DNA of 64,000 bases from JADKAV01 sp037046735 (GCA_037046735.1 JBAOHC010000021.1:131075-195074); one strand, 5' to 3'. Shown: positions 1-9,016, numbered from the stretch's first letter. Made by a program: numbers and translations. The notes: generated by a model not told the origin, from the sequence alone.

Positions 1-585
1 GATCAGGAAGTGCAGGATCTCCTGCGACGAAGTGCGGGGCTCAACCTCGGGATCGACTTCCTGCCGGGCGCCCTCGACTTCGATCCGGTGGCCTTCCCTC
101 TCGATGCGCAAGAGGCAGGCCGGGTCCTCTGGTTCGACGCGCTGGTCGCGAATATGGACAGGTCGAGACGAAACCCCAATCTGCTCCAGTGGCAGCAGCT
201 GTGGCTGATCGACCACGGCGCCACCCTGACGTTCCATCATCGATGGGAGACCGCCACGGCCAGCGACACCCGTCCGTACGACGCCACGGACCACGTCCTG
301 CTGGGAAGTAATCCAGACGTGCTTGGTGCCAATGATGAATTCGCCGATGCAGTGACACGTGAGCTCGTGGACGATGCCGTGAGCGACGTGCCGGAGCTGT
401 GGCTCGCAGAGGAACCGGGATTCCGGGACGTCGAAGCCGTCCGGGCCGCTTACGCTGAACGACTGCTGGCGCGCTTCGCCGCACGCGAACTGTGGTTGCC
501 AGCCCTCCTGGAGGCCGTCGCCCGGCCACCGGCCCCGCGCCGTGTGCAGGGACGACCTGATTGGCTCGGTGGCAGCAGTGGCTGA
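1..585 (+). CDS. HipA-like kinase family protein, 5' end cut by window
   Basis: The reading frame is open from base 1, so the true start probably lies outside the window; a GTG at 10 is the first in-window start. The visible part resembles the C-terminal lobe of HipA-like kinases. A catalytic-loop-like segment (NMDRSRRNPN) is followed about 12 residues later by LWLIDHGATL, which resembles the metal-binding IDHG element. The gene overlaps the DUF3037 gene by 8 bases. HipA-like kinase plus DUF3037 is a recurrent actinobacterial pair whose substrate is unknown to me. No HigB/HipB-type HTH partner is visible, so I do not call it a toxin-antitoxin system. Family assignment is by motif recognition only. 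Confidence 0.6.
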   Translation, partial: DQEVQDLLRRSAGLNLGIDFLPGALDFDPVAFPLDAQEAGRVLWFDALVANMDRSRRNPNLLQWQQLWLIDHGATLTFHHRWETATASDTRPYDATDHVLLGSNPDVLGANDEFADAVTRELVDDAVSDVPELWLAEEPGFRDVEAVRAAYAERLLARFAARELWLPALLEAVARPPAPRRVQGRPDWLGGSSG

Positions 586-958
586 GACCCGGGTCCCGTT
601 CGAGTACGCGATCCTGCGGGTCGTGCCTCGCGTCGAGCGCGGTGAGTCGATGAATGCCGGCGTGCTGCTGTACTGCCGCGCCTTGGACTTTCTCGGATCC
701 CGCATCCTGCTGGATCGGCAACGCCTGGCCTCCCTGGATCCGGCCTCGGACGCCGACCAGATCGAAAGGGCGCTGGCTGCAGCGGCCGACTGCACCCCAC
801 AGCAGGACGACGACATCGGCAAGCGATTCCGGTGGCTGACCGCGCCACGCAGCACGGTTGTCCAGCCAGGCCCCATCCACACCGGCCTGACTCACGACCC
901 CGACGCCGACCTCGCTCGGTTGCTGGCAGTGTTGGTGGAGCCTCCCCACTCGCGCTGA
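578..958 (+). CDS. DUF3037 domain protein
   Basis: The product is 126 residues and matches the DUF3037 pattern: an N-terminal FEYAILRVVPRVERGE segment, then MNAGVLLYC, and a mid-region acid-rich helix. I chose GTG 578 because it overlaps the preceding kinase gene by 8 bases and puts the conserved FEYAILR block near the N-terminus. The frame is open further upstream to 542, but that extension lies inside the kinase gene. The function of DUF3037 is unknown. The tight coupling suggests it works with the HipA-like kinase, as substrate, adaptor or regulator; that is inference from context. Confidence 0.7.
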   Translation: MAETRVPFEYAILRVVPRVERGESMNAGVLLYCRALDFLGSRILLDRQRLASLDPASDADQIERALAAAADCTPQQDDDIGKRFRWLTAPRSTVVQPGPIHTGLTHDPDADLARLLAVLVEPPHSR

Positions 959-977
959 GGGCCACCCCCGGACGTTT

Positions 978-2141
978 CTACAATTGAGGTTCTGGCGGAA
1001 GCTCCGCGCCTTTAGCCTGACGCTGGGCCACCCGGATCGCTGCCTGCCAAGCGTCATAGGCCTGGCCGTAGCGCAGCGTGATGCGGTCGGATTCGTCCTG
1101 GAACTGTTGCCACTGAGAGTTGAATTCGAAGTAGCACTCGCCGTAGAAACACTCGGCGTTGTCGAGCGCGCCCACCGCAGCGTCGATGGCATCCGCACCG
1201 TCACCCAGCACCGTGACGATCCGGCCATGCACACCTCGCAGGTCTGTCGGCGGTCGCAGGGCAGCCATACTGTTGGCGATCTCGCGTCGGTCCTCGGCGG
1301 CCTGGGAGAAGTAGTCCGTGACTTCGAACATGTACATCTGCTCGCTGTCCATGCGGCCGACGAAAGTCCCCGTGTCGTTGCGCAGCGCGGTGTACCTATC
1401 AATCAACGGTTCCATCTGAGCGTGGTAAGACCGCACATCGGCGCGCTGCGCCTGCGCAGCCAGGCGGGCCTTCTTGACCTGCCGCTTGTACCGAGCCATC
1501 TCCTTGTCAACCCGGTCAGTCAGGTCATCGAGCGTGCGGACGGCGTCGTCACCCTGGGCGCTCGCCTCCACGGTTGGGTCACCATAAGAGCTGAGCGTGT
1601 CGAGGTTCGACACCAGTACTTCGCGGTTATCGGTCCACACGACCGTGTTGTCCTGGGTGTATTCCGTGAGCGCAGCTAGCGCTCCCAGGGCGTCACGCAG
1701 CGTCGTGAGTCGATCGGCACCTTTTGCCGCGGGGTCACTGTCGAGGACAGCATCAATCGATGTCACCTGAGTAGCCGCCTGCTCGGCGACATCTCGCACC
1801 ATCGTCGTGCTCTGAGCCGCTGACATATCGTCCAACGTCCCCATGAGCACTGGGGTGGAGGCTTCGTATTCATCCTTCGCTGCACTGTTCTGACTGAGGC
1901 CCCACCAGGCGGCCCCGATCAGGATGATGCCGATCGCGGCAACGCCACCAAGGATGACCCAGAACCTGGGTTTGCGCCTCGCTGTCGCGACAACCGCTTT
2001 CGGTGGAGGCGCTTCGACGTCAATCTCAACGTCCTGGTTGGCGATTCGCTCGGGCGCGGGATGCCCACACTCCGCGCAGAACTTGTCCTCGGGATGCAAC
2101 GGGTGCGAGCACTCGGAGCAGATCTGCGCGGCGTCGTCCAT
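978..2141 (-). CDS. zinc-ribbon membrane protein, function unknown
   Basis: The 387-residue product starts with a zinc ribbon (CSECSHPLHPEDKFCAECGHP, Cys pairs around residues 8-11 and 22-25). A basic linker follows, then one membrane helix near residues 60-83 (FWVILGGVAAIGIILIGAAWW). The remaining 300 residues are soluble, mostly helical and charged, with no recognised catalytic motif. This predicts a cytoplasmic zinc ribbon, a single crossing and a large extracellular helical domain. It stands alone between the DUF3037 gene (convergent) and a TPR gene on the same strand. I do not recognise a named family. Confidence 0.65.
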   Translation of the reverse strand: MDDAAQICSECSHPLHPEDKFCAECGHPAPERIANQDVEIDVEAPPPKAVVATARRKPRFWVILGGVAAIGIILIGAAWWGLSQNSAAKDEYEASTPVLMGTLDDMSAAQSTTMVRDVAEQAATQVTSIDAVLDSDPAAKGADRLTTLRDALGALAALTEYTQDNTVVWTDNREVLVSNLDTLSSYGDPTVEASAQGDDAVRTLDDLTDRVDKEMARYKRQVKKARLAAQAQRADVRSYHAQMEPLIDRYTALRNDTGTFVGRMDSEQMYMFEVTDYFSQAAEDRREIANSMAALRPPTDLRGVHGRIVTVLGDGADAIDAAVGALDNAECFYGECYFEFNSQWQQFQDESDRITLRYGQAYDAWQAAIRVAQRQAKGAELPPEPQL

Positions 2142-2386
2142 GATGTGCCTCCCCTTGGCGAACGCACCCTTCAGGCTACTCCGAGCAGTGGGTTGAATTC
2201 AGGGCCAGCAGACCACGCCGTCGATGCAGCATCATTGAGTCGGTGCCGGGTAAAGGGCCGGCATGACCTCCGATAGGCGTGAACGTGACGCCGCCGACCA
2301 AGCCCATAGCGAAGACACCATGACGAGCACCGCGGCCCAGGATCCTTTCGCGGGCGACGAGCCGAGCGCGACCCTGGGGGACAGTG

Positions 2387-2424
2387 GTGAAACGCGCCCG
2401 GTCTAAGAACAGGGCACGTTTCAC
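2387..2424 (-). terminator. hairpin at the end of the TPR gene
   Basis: An 8-base arm GTGAAACG (2387-2394) pairs with CGTTTCAC (2417-2424), and after one mismatch GCCC pairs with GGGC, leaving a loop of about 12 bases. The stop codon of the TPR gene (2421-2423 on the minus strand) lies inside the stem. There is no clear T-run, so this is a plausible but not certain terminator. The surrounding 2142-2420 gap holds no convincing gene. Confidence 0.4.
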
Positions 2425-3905
2425 CCGTGTTCGGGACTCACCGGAACCTCGTCGCCAGCATGCTTACGCAGGCTGTCGTTAGCCGGCAGGAAATACTGGC
2501 TGAGTTCGCGGGCCCGGTCGGTGTTCCCCTGCACCAGGTGCAGGGCGATGGCATGCGAGAAGTCCTGCCCGGCTCCCGGTTCGTCACTGTCGAGCCGCGA
2601 CCGACCACGCACCTCATAGCAGTAGGCCGTACCGAGACTCGCTTCCCGAGCCGGGGTCTGAGCAATGACCTGGCTGGCGATCTCCGTGGCCCGGTCGACA
2701 TGACCGGTCTGCTCCAGGGCAAGGGAGTACACGCCCAGGAACTCCCGGTAACTCGCGTCCTCGGCCGTCGCATCGGGCGGCCACAGACTCGTATGCTCCT
2801 CCGCGATCCGGCGGCATTGTTCGAACTGCTGGTCCTGGCGCAGGTTGTCCAACCAGCGCACGACACTCCACCGCACGGCTGGCTGGTCGCCCGCCTGCCC
2901 GAACGCGTGGACCAAACGCTCGTTGGTCCGCGCCGCCTGTCGGTAGTCACCGGCGTAGTGAAGGGCCACCGCCCGACGGGTGTCACAGCGCAAGCCCTCA
3001 GCGTCCCTGCCCGTCGCATCGAACAGCACCCACGCGTTGGCGAAGGCCTCGAGGGCGGCCGGCAGGTCCTCGCGTTCGAAGAACGCCTCGGCCCGCAGTT
3101 GCTCACACCGCGCCGCCCCCACGAAGTCGTCGGCCTGCCGATAGGCAGTAAGGGCCTGTTCGGCCTGGCCCAACGCCTGCTCGGCCTCCCCACGACGCAG
3201 AAAGACCTCGGCCAATCGATAGCGCGCGTACCGATCATCCGCCGTGGACGAGGACACATTCGCCAGCACCAAACATCCCCGGGCCAGTTCTAACGCCTCG
3301 TCGAGGTGACCGAGGAACAGGTGTACAGACACCGCGAAGTCGTCGACGACCGCGACCAGATCCGGGCGCTCTGCCGTCCGGAAGTGGTCCCGACCGGCTC
3401 GGCAGACCACCAAGGCTTCCTCATCTCGGTTCAACAGGTACAGAGCCCGCGCCTGCAAGAAACAGGCGTCACCAGCGACGGTGCGCTCACCCTCGAACTC
3501 CGCGAGCTCCCGGCTTTGAACGGCCGCTGAAAGTTGCGCCTCTACATCCCCCAGGACCCGATAGCAGTCCGCCAAGCACCACAGAACGCTTGCGGCATCC
3601 CGGCTCATTGCAGCCTCACCGTAGGCTGCGGCTGCTCGCTGGTACGTCTGAACAGCCGCGTCGACGTCGCCTGCACTGAAGCAGGCAGCCCCCTGCAGCC
3701 GCATGGCGGTGGCCGCCTGACCGATATCGCCGAGCTGCGCAGCGGTGGACTCGACCTCCTGCCACAGCGTCAGCGCCCGGTCGTAATCGCGGCGACTCGA
3801 TGCCCGATTCGCCAGCTCGAACAGCACGTCGATACGCTCGCGGCCGGATGCCTGCGTCAGCGCTGTCCACAGATCCTCTTCGGCCATCTCCTGCAGATCA
3901 CTCAT
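2421..3905 (-). CDS. tetratricopeptide-repeat protein
   Basis: The 494-residue protein is made almost entirely of helical pairs with TPR signatures, for example RDYDRALTLWQEVESTAAQLGD, GDVDAAVQTYQRAAAAYGEAA and EQALGQAEQALTAYRQADD. There is no signal peptide and no membrane segment, so it should be a cytoplasmic scaffold. The start at 3905 is supported by an AGGGGAG ribosome-binding site a few bases upstream. No enzymatic or DNA-binding domain is attached, unlike SARP or LuxR regulators that also carry TPRs. The partner is unknown. It lies between a zinc-ribbon membrane protein and an acidic small protein on the opposite strand. Confidence 0.75.
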   Translation of the reverse strand: MSDLQEMAEEDLWTALTQASGRERIDVLFELANRASSRRDYDRALTLWQEVESTAAQLGDIGQAATAMRLQGAACFSAGDVDAAVQTYQRAAAAYGEAAMSRDAASVLWCLADCYRVLGDVEAQLSAAVQSRELAEFEGERTVAGDACFLQARALYLLNRDEEALVVCRAGRDHFRTAERPDLVAVVDDFAVSVHLFLGHLDEALELARGCLVLANVSSSTADDRYARYRLAEVFLRRGEAEQALGQAEQALTAYRQADDFVGAARCEQLRAEAFFEREDLPAALEAFANAWVLFDATGRDAEGLRCDTRRAVALHYAGDYRQAARTNERLVHAFGQAGDQPAVRWSVVRWLDNLRQDQQFEQCRRIAEEHTSLWPPDATAEDASYREFLGVYSLALEQTGHVDRATEIASQVIAQTPAREASLGTAYCYEVRGRSRLDSDEPGAGQDFSHAIALHLVQGNTDRARELSQYFLPANDSLRKHAGDEVPVSPEHG

Positions 3906-3997
3906 CCGCTCCCCTGCCTATTCGGTCATTTCGACGGTAACGCGCACGTACGACACGCGACCCTGACTACGCCCGCGGGTGACGGGTAGCAACCGGC

Positions 3998-4231
3998 ATG
4001 AGCGAATCCAATGACATGGCGAATCTCGAGACTCCGATCACCGGAGAGATTCCGGACGACGCGTTGGCCGAGGCACAGGTGCCCGGTGACGGCGGTTCCG
4101 GACCGAGTACGGAGGCCCAGATCATCAGCGACGCCGACCTCACTGATGTCCCCGACGCTGACCTGACGGACATCCCCGAGGGCGACCCCGACGCCTTCGG
4201 CATGCATGAGGTCGACCCGGAGCAGGAGTAG
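3998..4231 (+). CDS. small acidic hypothetical protein
   Basis: The 77-residue product is very acidic and lacks Cys and Trp. It contains a short internal duplication, DADLTDVP followed directly by DADLTDIP, which suggests a disordered or metal-binding tail. ATG 3998 is the natural start. The gene converges on the universal stress protein gene with a 14-base gap. I do not recognise the family. The long open frame, biased composition and non-overlap with other genes make it likely to be real. Confidence 0.5.
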   Translation: MSESNDMANLETPITGEIPDDALAEAQVPGDGGSGPSTEAQIISDADLTDVPDADLTDIPEGDPDAFGMHEVDPEQE

Positions 4232-4245
4232 CGCCACCAGCCACG

Positions 4246-5115
4246 TCAGGCGGGATCGTGCTCGAAGTCGCGGGGAACTACGATCATCGGCACTGACAGC
4301 ACTCGCATGATCTTGTTGGCGGTACGGCCGAGGAAGATCCGCTTCGGCTGGGCGAGCCGACTGGATCCGACGACAGCAACCTCACTGGCTGTGAACTCGA
4401 GTCTGCTCACGGCGTCTCCCATGGAAGTGCCGTGTCCAACGATGGTCGTCACGGGGCACTCCGCAGGCAGCTTCTCGGCGGCCCTTGCCGCGACGCTCTC
4501 GACGTGAAGTCTGGCCAATTCGGTCCACTCCTGACGACGCTCCTCGGAGCCACCCTCGCCGACGGCGACCAACGACATGAGCCGCAACGGAACCTTCCAG
4601 CTGGCGGCCAGCCTGATGGCGTAGTCCAAGAGCACATCGTCGCCCTCACGCACACCGGTGGCGCAGGTGATGCGGCTGACGCCCGACTGAGGCTCGTAGC
4701 CGACGGGAGCAAGAGCGACCGGGACCGACGCGGCGTGGAGCAATGCGTCGGCGATACTGCCGAGTCGAACTCGGTGTGAGGTCCCGACCACGATCAGATC
4801 GTCAGAACTGCTCCGCTCGGAATTCTCCGCCTCTTCGATAAGCCCTTCAATGATCGATTCGGCGGGCTGCAGCCGCCCCTCGACCTTCACCCCACTCGGC
4901 ACGCGAGAGAGTCCGTCGGCCAGCCATTCCTCAGCTTGCGCCTGCAGTTCTTCGTTGAAAGCGCGGTCCGGCGAGTACATATGAAACGTCGGGCCGTCGT
5001 CCGGCAGCACTACCACCATGTCGATGACAGCCCCCGAAGATCTGGCCAATGTGGCAGCCAGATTGATGCCGTCGATGCCGTGTTGTTCGGGTCCATATCC
5101 CACGATGTACCTCAT
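4246..5115 (-). CDS. universal stress protein, two Usp domains
   Basis: The 289-residue length fits a tandem Usp protein. The N-terminal domain begins MRYIVGYGPEQHGIDG and ends near VGTSHRVRLGSIADALLHAASVPVALAP. The second runs to VVGSSRLAQPKRIFLGRTANKIMRVLSVPMIVVP, with the Gly-rich nucleotide-binding loop partly kept. Such proteins bind ATP or AMP and modulate stress physiology in the cytoplasm. It is divergent from an APC permease gene about 77 bases away, and Usp-permease pairing suggests it may modulate that transporter. That role is inferred. Confidence 0.8.
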   Translation of the reverse strand: MRYIVGYGPEQHGIDGINLAATLARSSGAVIDMVVVLPDDGPTFHMYSPDRAFNEELQAQAEEWLADGLSRVPSGVKVEGRLQPAESIIEGLIEEAENSERSSSDDLIVVGTSHRVRLGSIADALLHAASVPVALAPVGYEPQSGVSRITCATGVREGDDVLLDYAIRLAASWKVPLRLMSLVAVGEGGSEERRQEWTELARLHVESVAARAAEKLPAECPVTTIVGHGTSMGDAVSRLEFTASEVAVVGSSRLAQPKRIFLGRTANKIMRVLSVPMIVVPRDFEHDPA

Positions 5116-5192
5116 ACATCAGTAATCTAGCCCTCCGATCCCCTATGTTGAGCATCAGTTGCATGAACCCATGCGGAAGGGAGCTCGCCATC

Positions 5193-6587
5193 ATGGCCGA
5201 TACCACGCAGGGAGCCGCCACAACCGGGACCGGTCATCTGGCGCGAACTCTCAGCATGTGGGCGATCGTGGGCCTGGGTCTGGGCTACATGACCCCGACC
5301 GTCGTCTTCGACACTTTCGGCATCGTGTCCGAGGAAACGGGCGGCGTGGTTCCGACGTCGTACCTGTTCGCCCTCGTGGTCATGATGTTCACGGCGATCA
5401 GTTACGGCCGCATGACACGAGTCTTCCCTTCGGCGGGCTCGGCATACACGTATACGTCAGAAACGATGAGCCCGAACCTTGGGTTCCTCATCGGCTGGGC
5501 AGCGCTGCTGGATTATCTGCTCCTACCGCTGGTCAACGCCCTCATCATCCGCAGTTACATGTTCTCGTTCTTCCCCAACGCCCCGGAGTGGATCTGGGTC
5601 GTGGTCTACGCAGCCCTGATCACCGCGATGTGTTTGGTGAGTATGACGAATACTTCCCGCGTGAACATGGCGCTGGTGGTGTTCGAGGTGGTCCTGATCG
5701 GAGTCTTCCTGATCCTGGCCGCAAAGGCCCTCATGGACGGGATGGGCAACGGCACCATCCTCTCCTTCGAGCCGGCATGGCATGAGGGTGTCAATCTGGG
5801 CCACGTCATTACGGGCGCGACAATCGTCGCCTTCTCCTTCATCGGCTTCGACGCGATCACCATGTACACCGAGGAGGCCAAGGACGCCTCGACCGTGCCG
5901 CGGGCTATCCTGCTGGCACTGCTCATCGGTGGCACGATCTTCTTCGTCGCCGCGTGGTTCACCCAGTCTCTGTTCCCCGACACCTCGGGCTTCACCCAGG
6001 AATCGCTGGAGAACAGCGCACTGCCGCAGATCGCGTTCGAGGTCGGCGGGCAATTGTTCAAGATCCTGCTGACTGCTGCGGCGTTCGCTGCCACCGTGGC
6101 CTCCAGCCTGGCATCACAATCATCGGTGTCCCGCTTGCTCTACGTCATGGGCCGCAATGGCCGCGGGCCGATCTCACGCTTCTTCGGCTACATTCATCCG
6201 ACCTTCCAGACCCCGGCATACGCGATCATCTTCACGGGGCTGGTCTCGATGTTCGCGATCGGGCTGAACCTGGACTTCGTGGCGTCGCTGATCAACTTCG
6301 GTGCCCTGATCGCATTCACCTTCGTCAACCTGACGGTGATCGTCTACTTCGCATACCGCAAGCGCCAAGTGCACACTACGAAGGAGATCCTGCGCAACAT
6401 CGTGCTGCCCGGGGTGGGCGTCATGCTCACCGTGCTCCTGTGGCTCTACCTGTCGGCGGAGTCGACCCGTTACGGCCTGATCTGGTTCGGCATCGGCATC
6501 CTTGTGCTGCTGTGGGTCACTCGATTCTTCAAGCGGCCCATGAACGTGAACCTGGGCGAAGAGGGCCCGGTCACGCGCGAGGGCTGA
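5193..6587 (+). CDS. APC-superfamily amino acid/polyamine permease
   Basis: The 464-residue protein has about twelve hydrophobic segments and the APC N-terminal signature (SMWAIVGLGLGYMTPTVVFDTFGIVSEETGG). YMTP near the first helix and IAFSFIGFDAITMYTEEAKD in the sixth helix resemble PuuP/PlaP-type putrescine importers, so polyamine or amino acid uptake is likely, but the substrate cannot be fixed from sequence. ATG 5193 has a GGAAGGGAG ribosome-binding site; the upstream in-frame ATG at 5145 lacks one. It is divergent from a Usp gene. Confidence 0.85.
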   Translation: MADTTQGAATTGTGHLARTLSMWAIVGLGLGYMTPTVVFDTFGIVSEETGGVVPTSYLFALVVMMFTAISYGRMTRVFPSAGSAYTYTSETMSPNLGFLIGWAALLDYLLLPLVNALIIRSYMFSFFPNAPEWIWVVVYAALITAMCLVSMTNTSRVNMALVVFEVVLIGVFLILAAKALMDGMGNGTILSFEPAWHEGVNLGHVITGATIVAFSFIGFDAITMYTEEAKDASTVPRAILLALLIGGTIFFVAAWFTQSLFPDTSGFTQESLENSALPQIAFEVGGQLFKILLTAAAFAATVASSLASQSSVSRLLYVMGRNGRGPISRFFGYIHPTFQTPAYAIIFTGLVSMFAIGLNLDFVASLINFGALIAFTFVNLTVIVYFAYRKRQVHTTKEILRNIVLPGVGVMLTVLLWLYLSAESTRYGLIWFGIGILVLLWVTRFFKRPMNVNLGEEGPVTREG

Positions 6588-6606
6588 CCGCCGTGTGCCC
6601 GTCTGT

Positions 6607-7489
6607 CTACCGGCCGATCTGGATCGGATCGGAGTACGCCGTTGGGAAGCCCCGCTGACGGTGGACCGCGACGCGATAGCGACCCTTGTTCGGGACCCCA
6701 ATATGCGCACGCTCCTGTGTGCCCTGCGTCCGATACCTCCGTGGTGAGGAAACCCACTCGCTGCCGCTTCGAGTCTGCAGTTGCACGGTCCAGGACCCGG
6801 GTAGCTCGGGCTTCACCGAAACGACGAGCCGACCCGAGGTCGGCTTCACAGATAGTCTCTGATTGGCCAACGGTCGCCGACCGGTGACCGCTCCGATGGG
6901 ACCGAAGCCCGCGACATTCTCAGGTTGGACTGCCATCCGATAGACGCGCTTGGGGTCCAGCCCCCCGACCGTGACGCTGGTCGACGGTATGCCGGTGGCA
7001 TCGGCTGGGATCACCGCATACACCTCATCGGTTGCAGTGTCCAAGACTCGATAGACACCGGAGGCAGGACCCGCAGTGGGCGGATTGACAGTCAGTTTCA
7101 GGGACCGGTGCCTCGCTTTCACCGTCGGAGCCGGCGGGGCCTGCGGAACGCGGTCAGGGATCTCCCTCGGCCGTTCGTAGATAGTGACCTTGATCGTGCG
7201 TACCGCCGGGAGTCCGATGTCATTGGTGACCCGCACCCCGATGGTTCGAGTCCCCGGCGTATCGAAGATCCGGGTCACGACCGGCTTGCCGGACACCTCG
7301 TAGACGCCGTCGTTGTCGAAGTCCCATTCCGTGTTCGCTATGTACCCGACGGGATCCCTGGACGGGTTGGAGGAGAACACCACGGGCAGGCCCGTGAAGG
7401 TGAGCGGACTCACAGCCACTTCCACAGTGGGGTAGGCATCCAGACCGCGGATCACGTCATAGAGCGGGTCACCCGTCGGCTCAAATCCT
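6607..7489 (-). pseudogene. C-terminal PKD + fibronectin III part of the frameshifted cutinase-vWA protein
   Basis: This frame continues the upstream cutinase-vWA gene after a +1 shift near 7490. It encodes a PKD-like domain (TEWDFDNDGVYEVSGKPVV, then DTPGTRTIGVRVTND) and then an FN3 domain (VPQAPPAPTVKARHRSLKLTV to NVAGFGPIG). The last 80 residues are a beta-rich domain ending SDPIQIGR. The frame stays open back to 7752, but that extension is antiparallel nonsense over the vWA-coding region. Without a plausible start of its own it should be read as the 3' part of the 6607-9016 gene. Removing one C from the CCCC run at 7490-7493 joins the frames. Confidence 0.65.
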
Positions 7490-9016
7490 CCCCGTCGCCA
7501 TCGCTGCCGCGCGATCATCGTCACCGTCGTCCACGACATAGGCGTCCTCGGCGGGAACAGCACTCGCGATACCCATCGATCCGAAGGCCTCCATGATGTA
7601 GCCACCAGTCGCGGTGGCCAGGTCCGAGAAGATCTTGTTGGCGGCCCGGCTGAAGTTGACCGCAAGGAAGCGCGCACCCTTCTCCTGCGCCTTTTCGGCC
7701 AGCGACTCGGTCGTGAGCTGGATGGGATCCGGGTTCGCTCCGTCCTCGTCACCCAACAGAACGACCGTCTTGCGCGCTTGCGGCCGGAAGGGCTGGTCCA
7801 GCCCGAGTGCGGCTCCTGCCAGGACCTGCTCCGTGCAACAACCGTTCGCCCGCAAGGAGACCATCCCGTCGATCAGCGCCGTCTTGTCCTCGGTCAGCCC
7901 GACAACAGTGCGAGCAGATGGCCGATCGTAATTGCCCTTGTACTCCACCAAGCCGAAGCGTGCCCGGTCGAACGTTGGGTTCTCGATGAACTCCTTTCTG
8001 ACCGTCTTGACCGCATTGTCGATGTCGTTGCGCATGGAAGCCGTGGAATCCATCACTAGGACGACGTCCTGCTCCCCGGTGTATTCCTCCGTGGGGAGCC
8101 TGGCCAGGCCCAACCGCGACCCGATGTGCCGGGCACTGTCGACTGCCTCACCCGTGAGGTCATAGGGGTTGTCTCCGGTGTCGTTGGGATTCGGGGACCA
8201 ACCGATGGGCCTGGTGTAGTTGTGCGCCCGTGTATCAACAGCCTCCTTGGCACATGAGGGCGCCAGCAAGGGCACTGCCGACAGGGCACACAGACCGGTC
8301 CATGCCGGGATCCCCTGACACACCATGTCGTCGGGGTGACAGGTGGATATGACTCGGCTGCCCGTGGCTCCTCGGAACTCCGGGCGTTGTCCGAGGCCGC
8401 CGTGCCGGTTCGAATCGAAGGAGCCCGGCCACCGCCCCGAACTGCCGTAGATGCTGTCGCCGCGGAAGTACGGATCGCCGTAGAAGATCCCACCGGCGAT
8501 CCGGTCGGGATGGGTCAGAAGGGCGTCTTGGTAGGTGTCCGCTGTCACCTGCGCCCCTTGCGAGTAGCCAACAAAGAGGGCCATGGTCTTCGCCGGACAG
8601 TCAGTGATCATCGCCTCGAAGCGGCGCGAAGCGGCCCCCTTAGCCAACGTCACGCTGTCTGAATACGACCCCGGCATCTTCAAGGCTGCCACCGCGAAAT
8701 CCAATGTCGCCCCCGAAGCAGGGTAGTCCACATCAGACAACGGCATCTCCTTGATGACCGGCGGGGGACGATCCATCAGAGCGAACCTCTTGGCCACGTC
8801 CTTCTTGAAGGCATTGACCGCCCTGCCGACCGTGTCCGCGTACCAGCCCCACGGTTCCATTGACTGCTGGCCGCTGCCGCGTGCACCGATCACCACGTAG
8901 TCCGCCTTCTCACACCACGTGTCAGCCCGGGCCGGTGGCGCAGCCGCTCCCAGCGGAATCAGTGCGAGCATGGCACCGAAAATGGGCATGGCGAAACGAT
9001 GCGATAAACGCGTCAT
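7481..9016 (-). CDS. secreted cutinase-fold + von Willebrand A protein (frameshifted before its C-terminal domains)
   Basis: A signal peptide (residues 1-31, ending PPARA) leads into a cutinase-like alpha/beta hydrolase with the nucleophile motif VGYSQGA (Ser152). A disulfide-flanked Asp motif (CHPDDMVC, residues 226-233) and His265 complete the expected triad. From about residue 316 a vWA domain follows with a DSTASM metal-site motif (323-328) and LLGDEDG near 421. The frame ends at residue 511 just after the vWA domain, while PKD and FN3 domains continue in another frame (6607-7489). Cutinase members hydrolyse esters or lipids outside the cell; a vWA partner implies binding to a surface or polymer. 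The substrate is unknown. Confidence 0.8.
   Translation of the reverse strand: MTRLSHRFAMPIFGAMLALIPLGAAAPPARADTWCEKADYVVIGARGSGQQSMEPWGWYADTVGRAVNAFKKDVAKRFALMDRPPPVIKEMPLSDVDYPASGATLDFAVAALKMPGSYSDSVTLAKGAASRRFEAMITDCPAKTMALFVGYSQGAQVTADTYQDALLTHPDRIAGGIFYGDPYFRGDSIYGSSGRWPGSFDSNRHGGLGQRPEFRGATGSRVISTCHPDDMVCQGIPAWTGLCALSAVPLLAPSCAKEAVDTRAHNYTRPIGWSPNPNDTGDNPYDLTGEAVDSARHIGSRLGLARLPTEEYTGEQDVVLVMDSTASMRNDIDNAVKTVRKEFIENPTFDRARFGLVEYKGNYDRPSARTVVGLTEDKTALIDGMVSLRANGCCTEQVLAGAALGLDQPFRPQARKTVVLLGDEDGANPDPIQLTTESLAEKAQEKGARFLAVNFSRAANKIFSDLATATGGYIMEAFGSMGIASAVPAEDAYVVDDGDDDRAAAMATGRI

Noticed and set aside
41..1402. 453-residue antisense frame covering the kinase and DUF3037 genes
   Set aside because: It overlaps three well-supported genes and is rich in Arg, Ser and Pro, the usual mark of a high-GC shadow frame.
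2176..2424. 82-residue minus-strand frame in the gap before the TPR gene end
   Set aside because: Arg-rich sequence, no ribosome-binding site, no recognisable motif, and it spans the terminator hairpin.
8406..8420. GGTTCGAATC, resembling a tRNA B-box
   Set aside because: It lies inside the cutinase-vWA coding region and no cloverleaf can be built around it.
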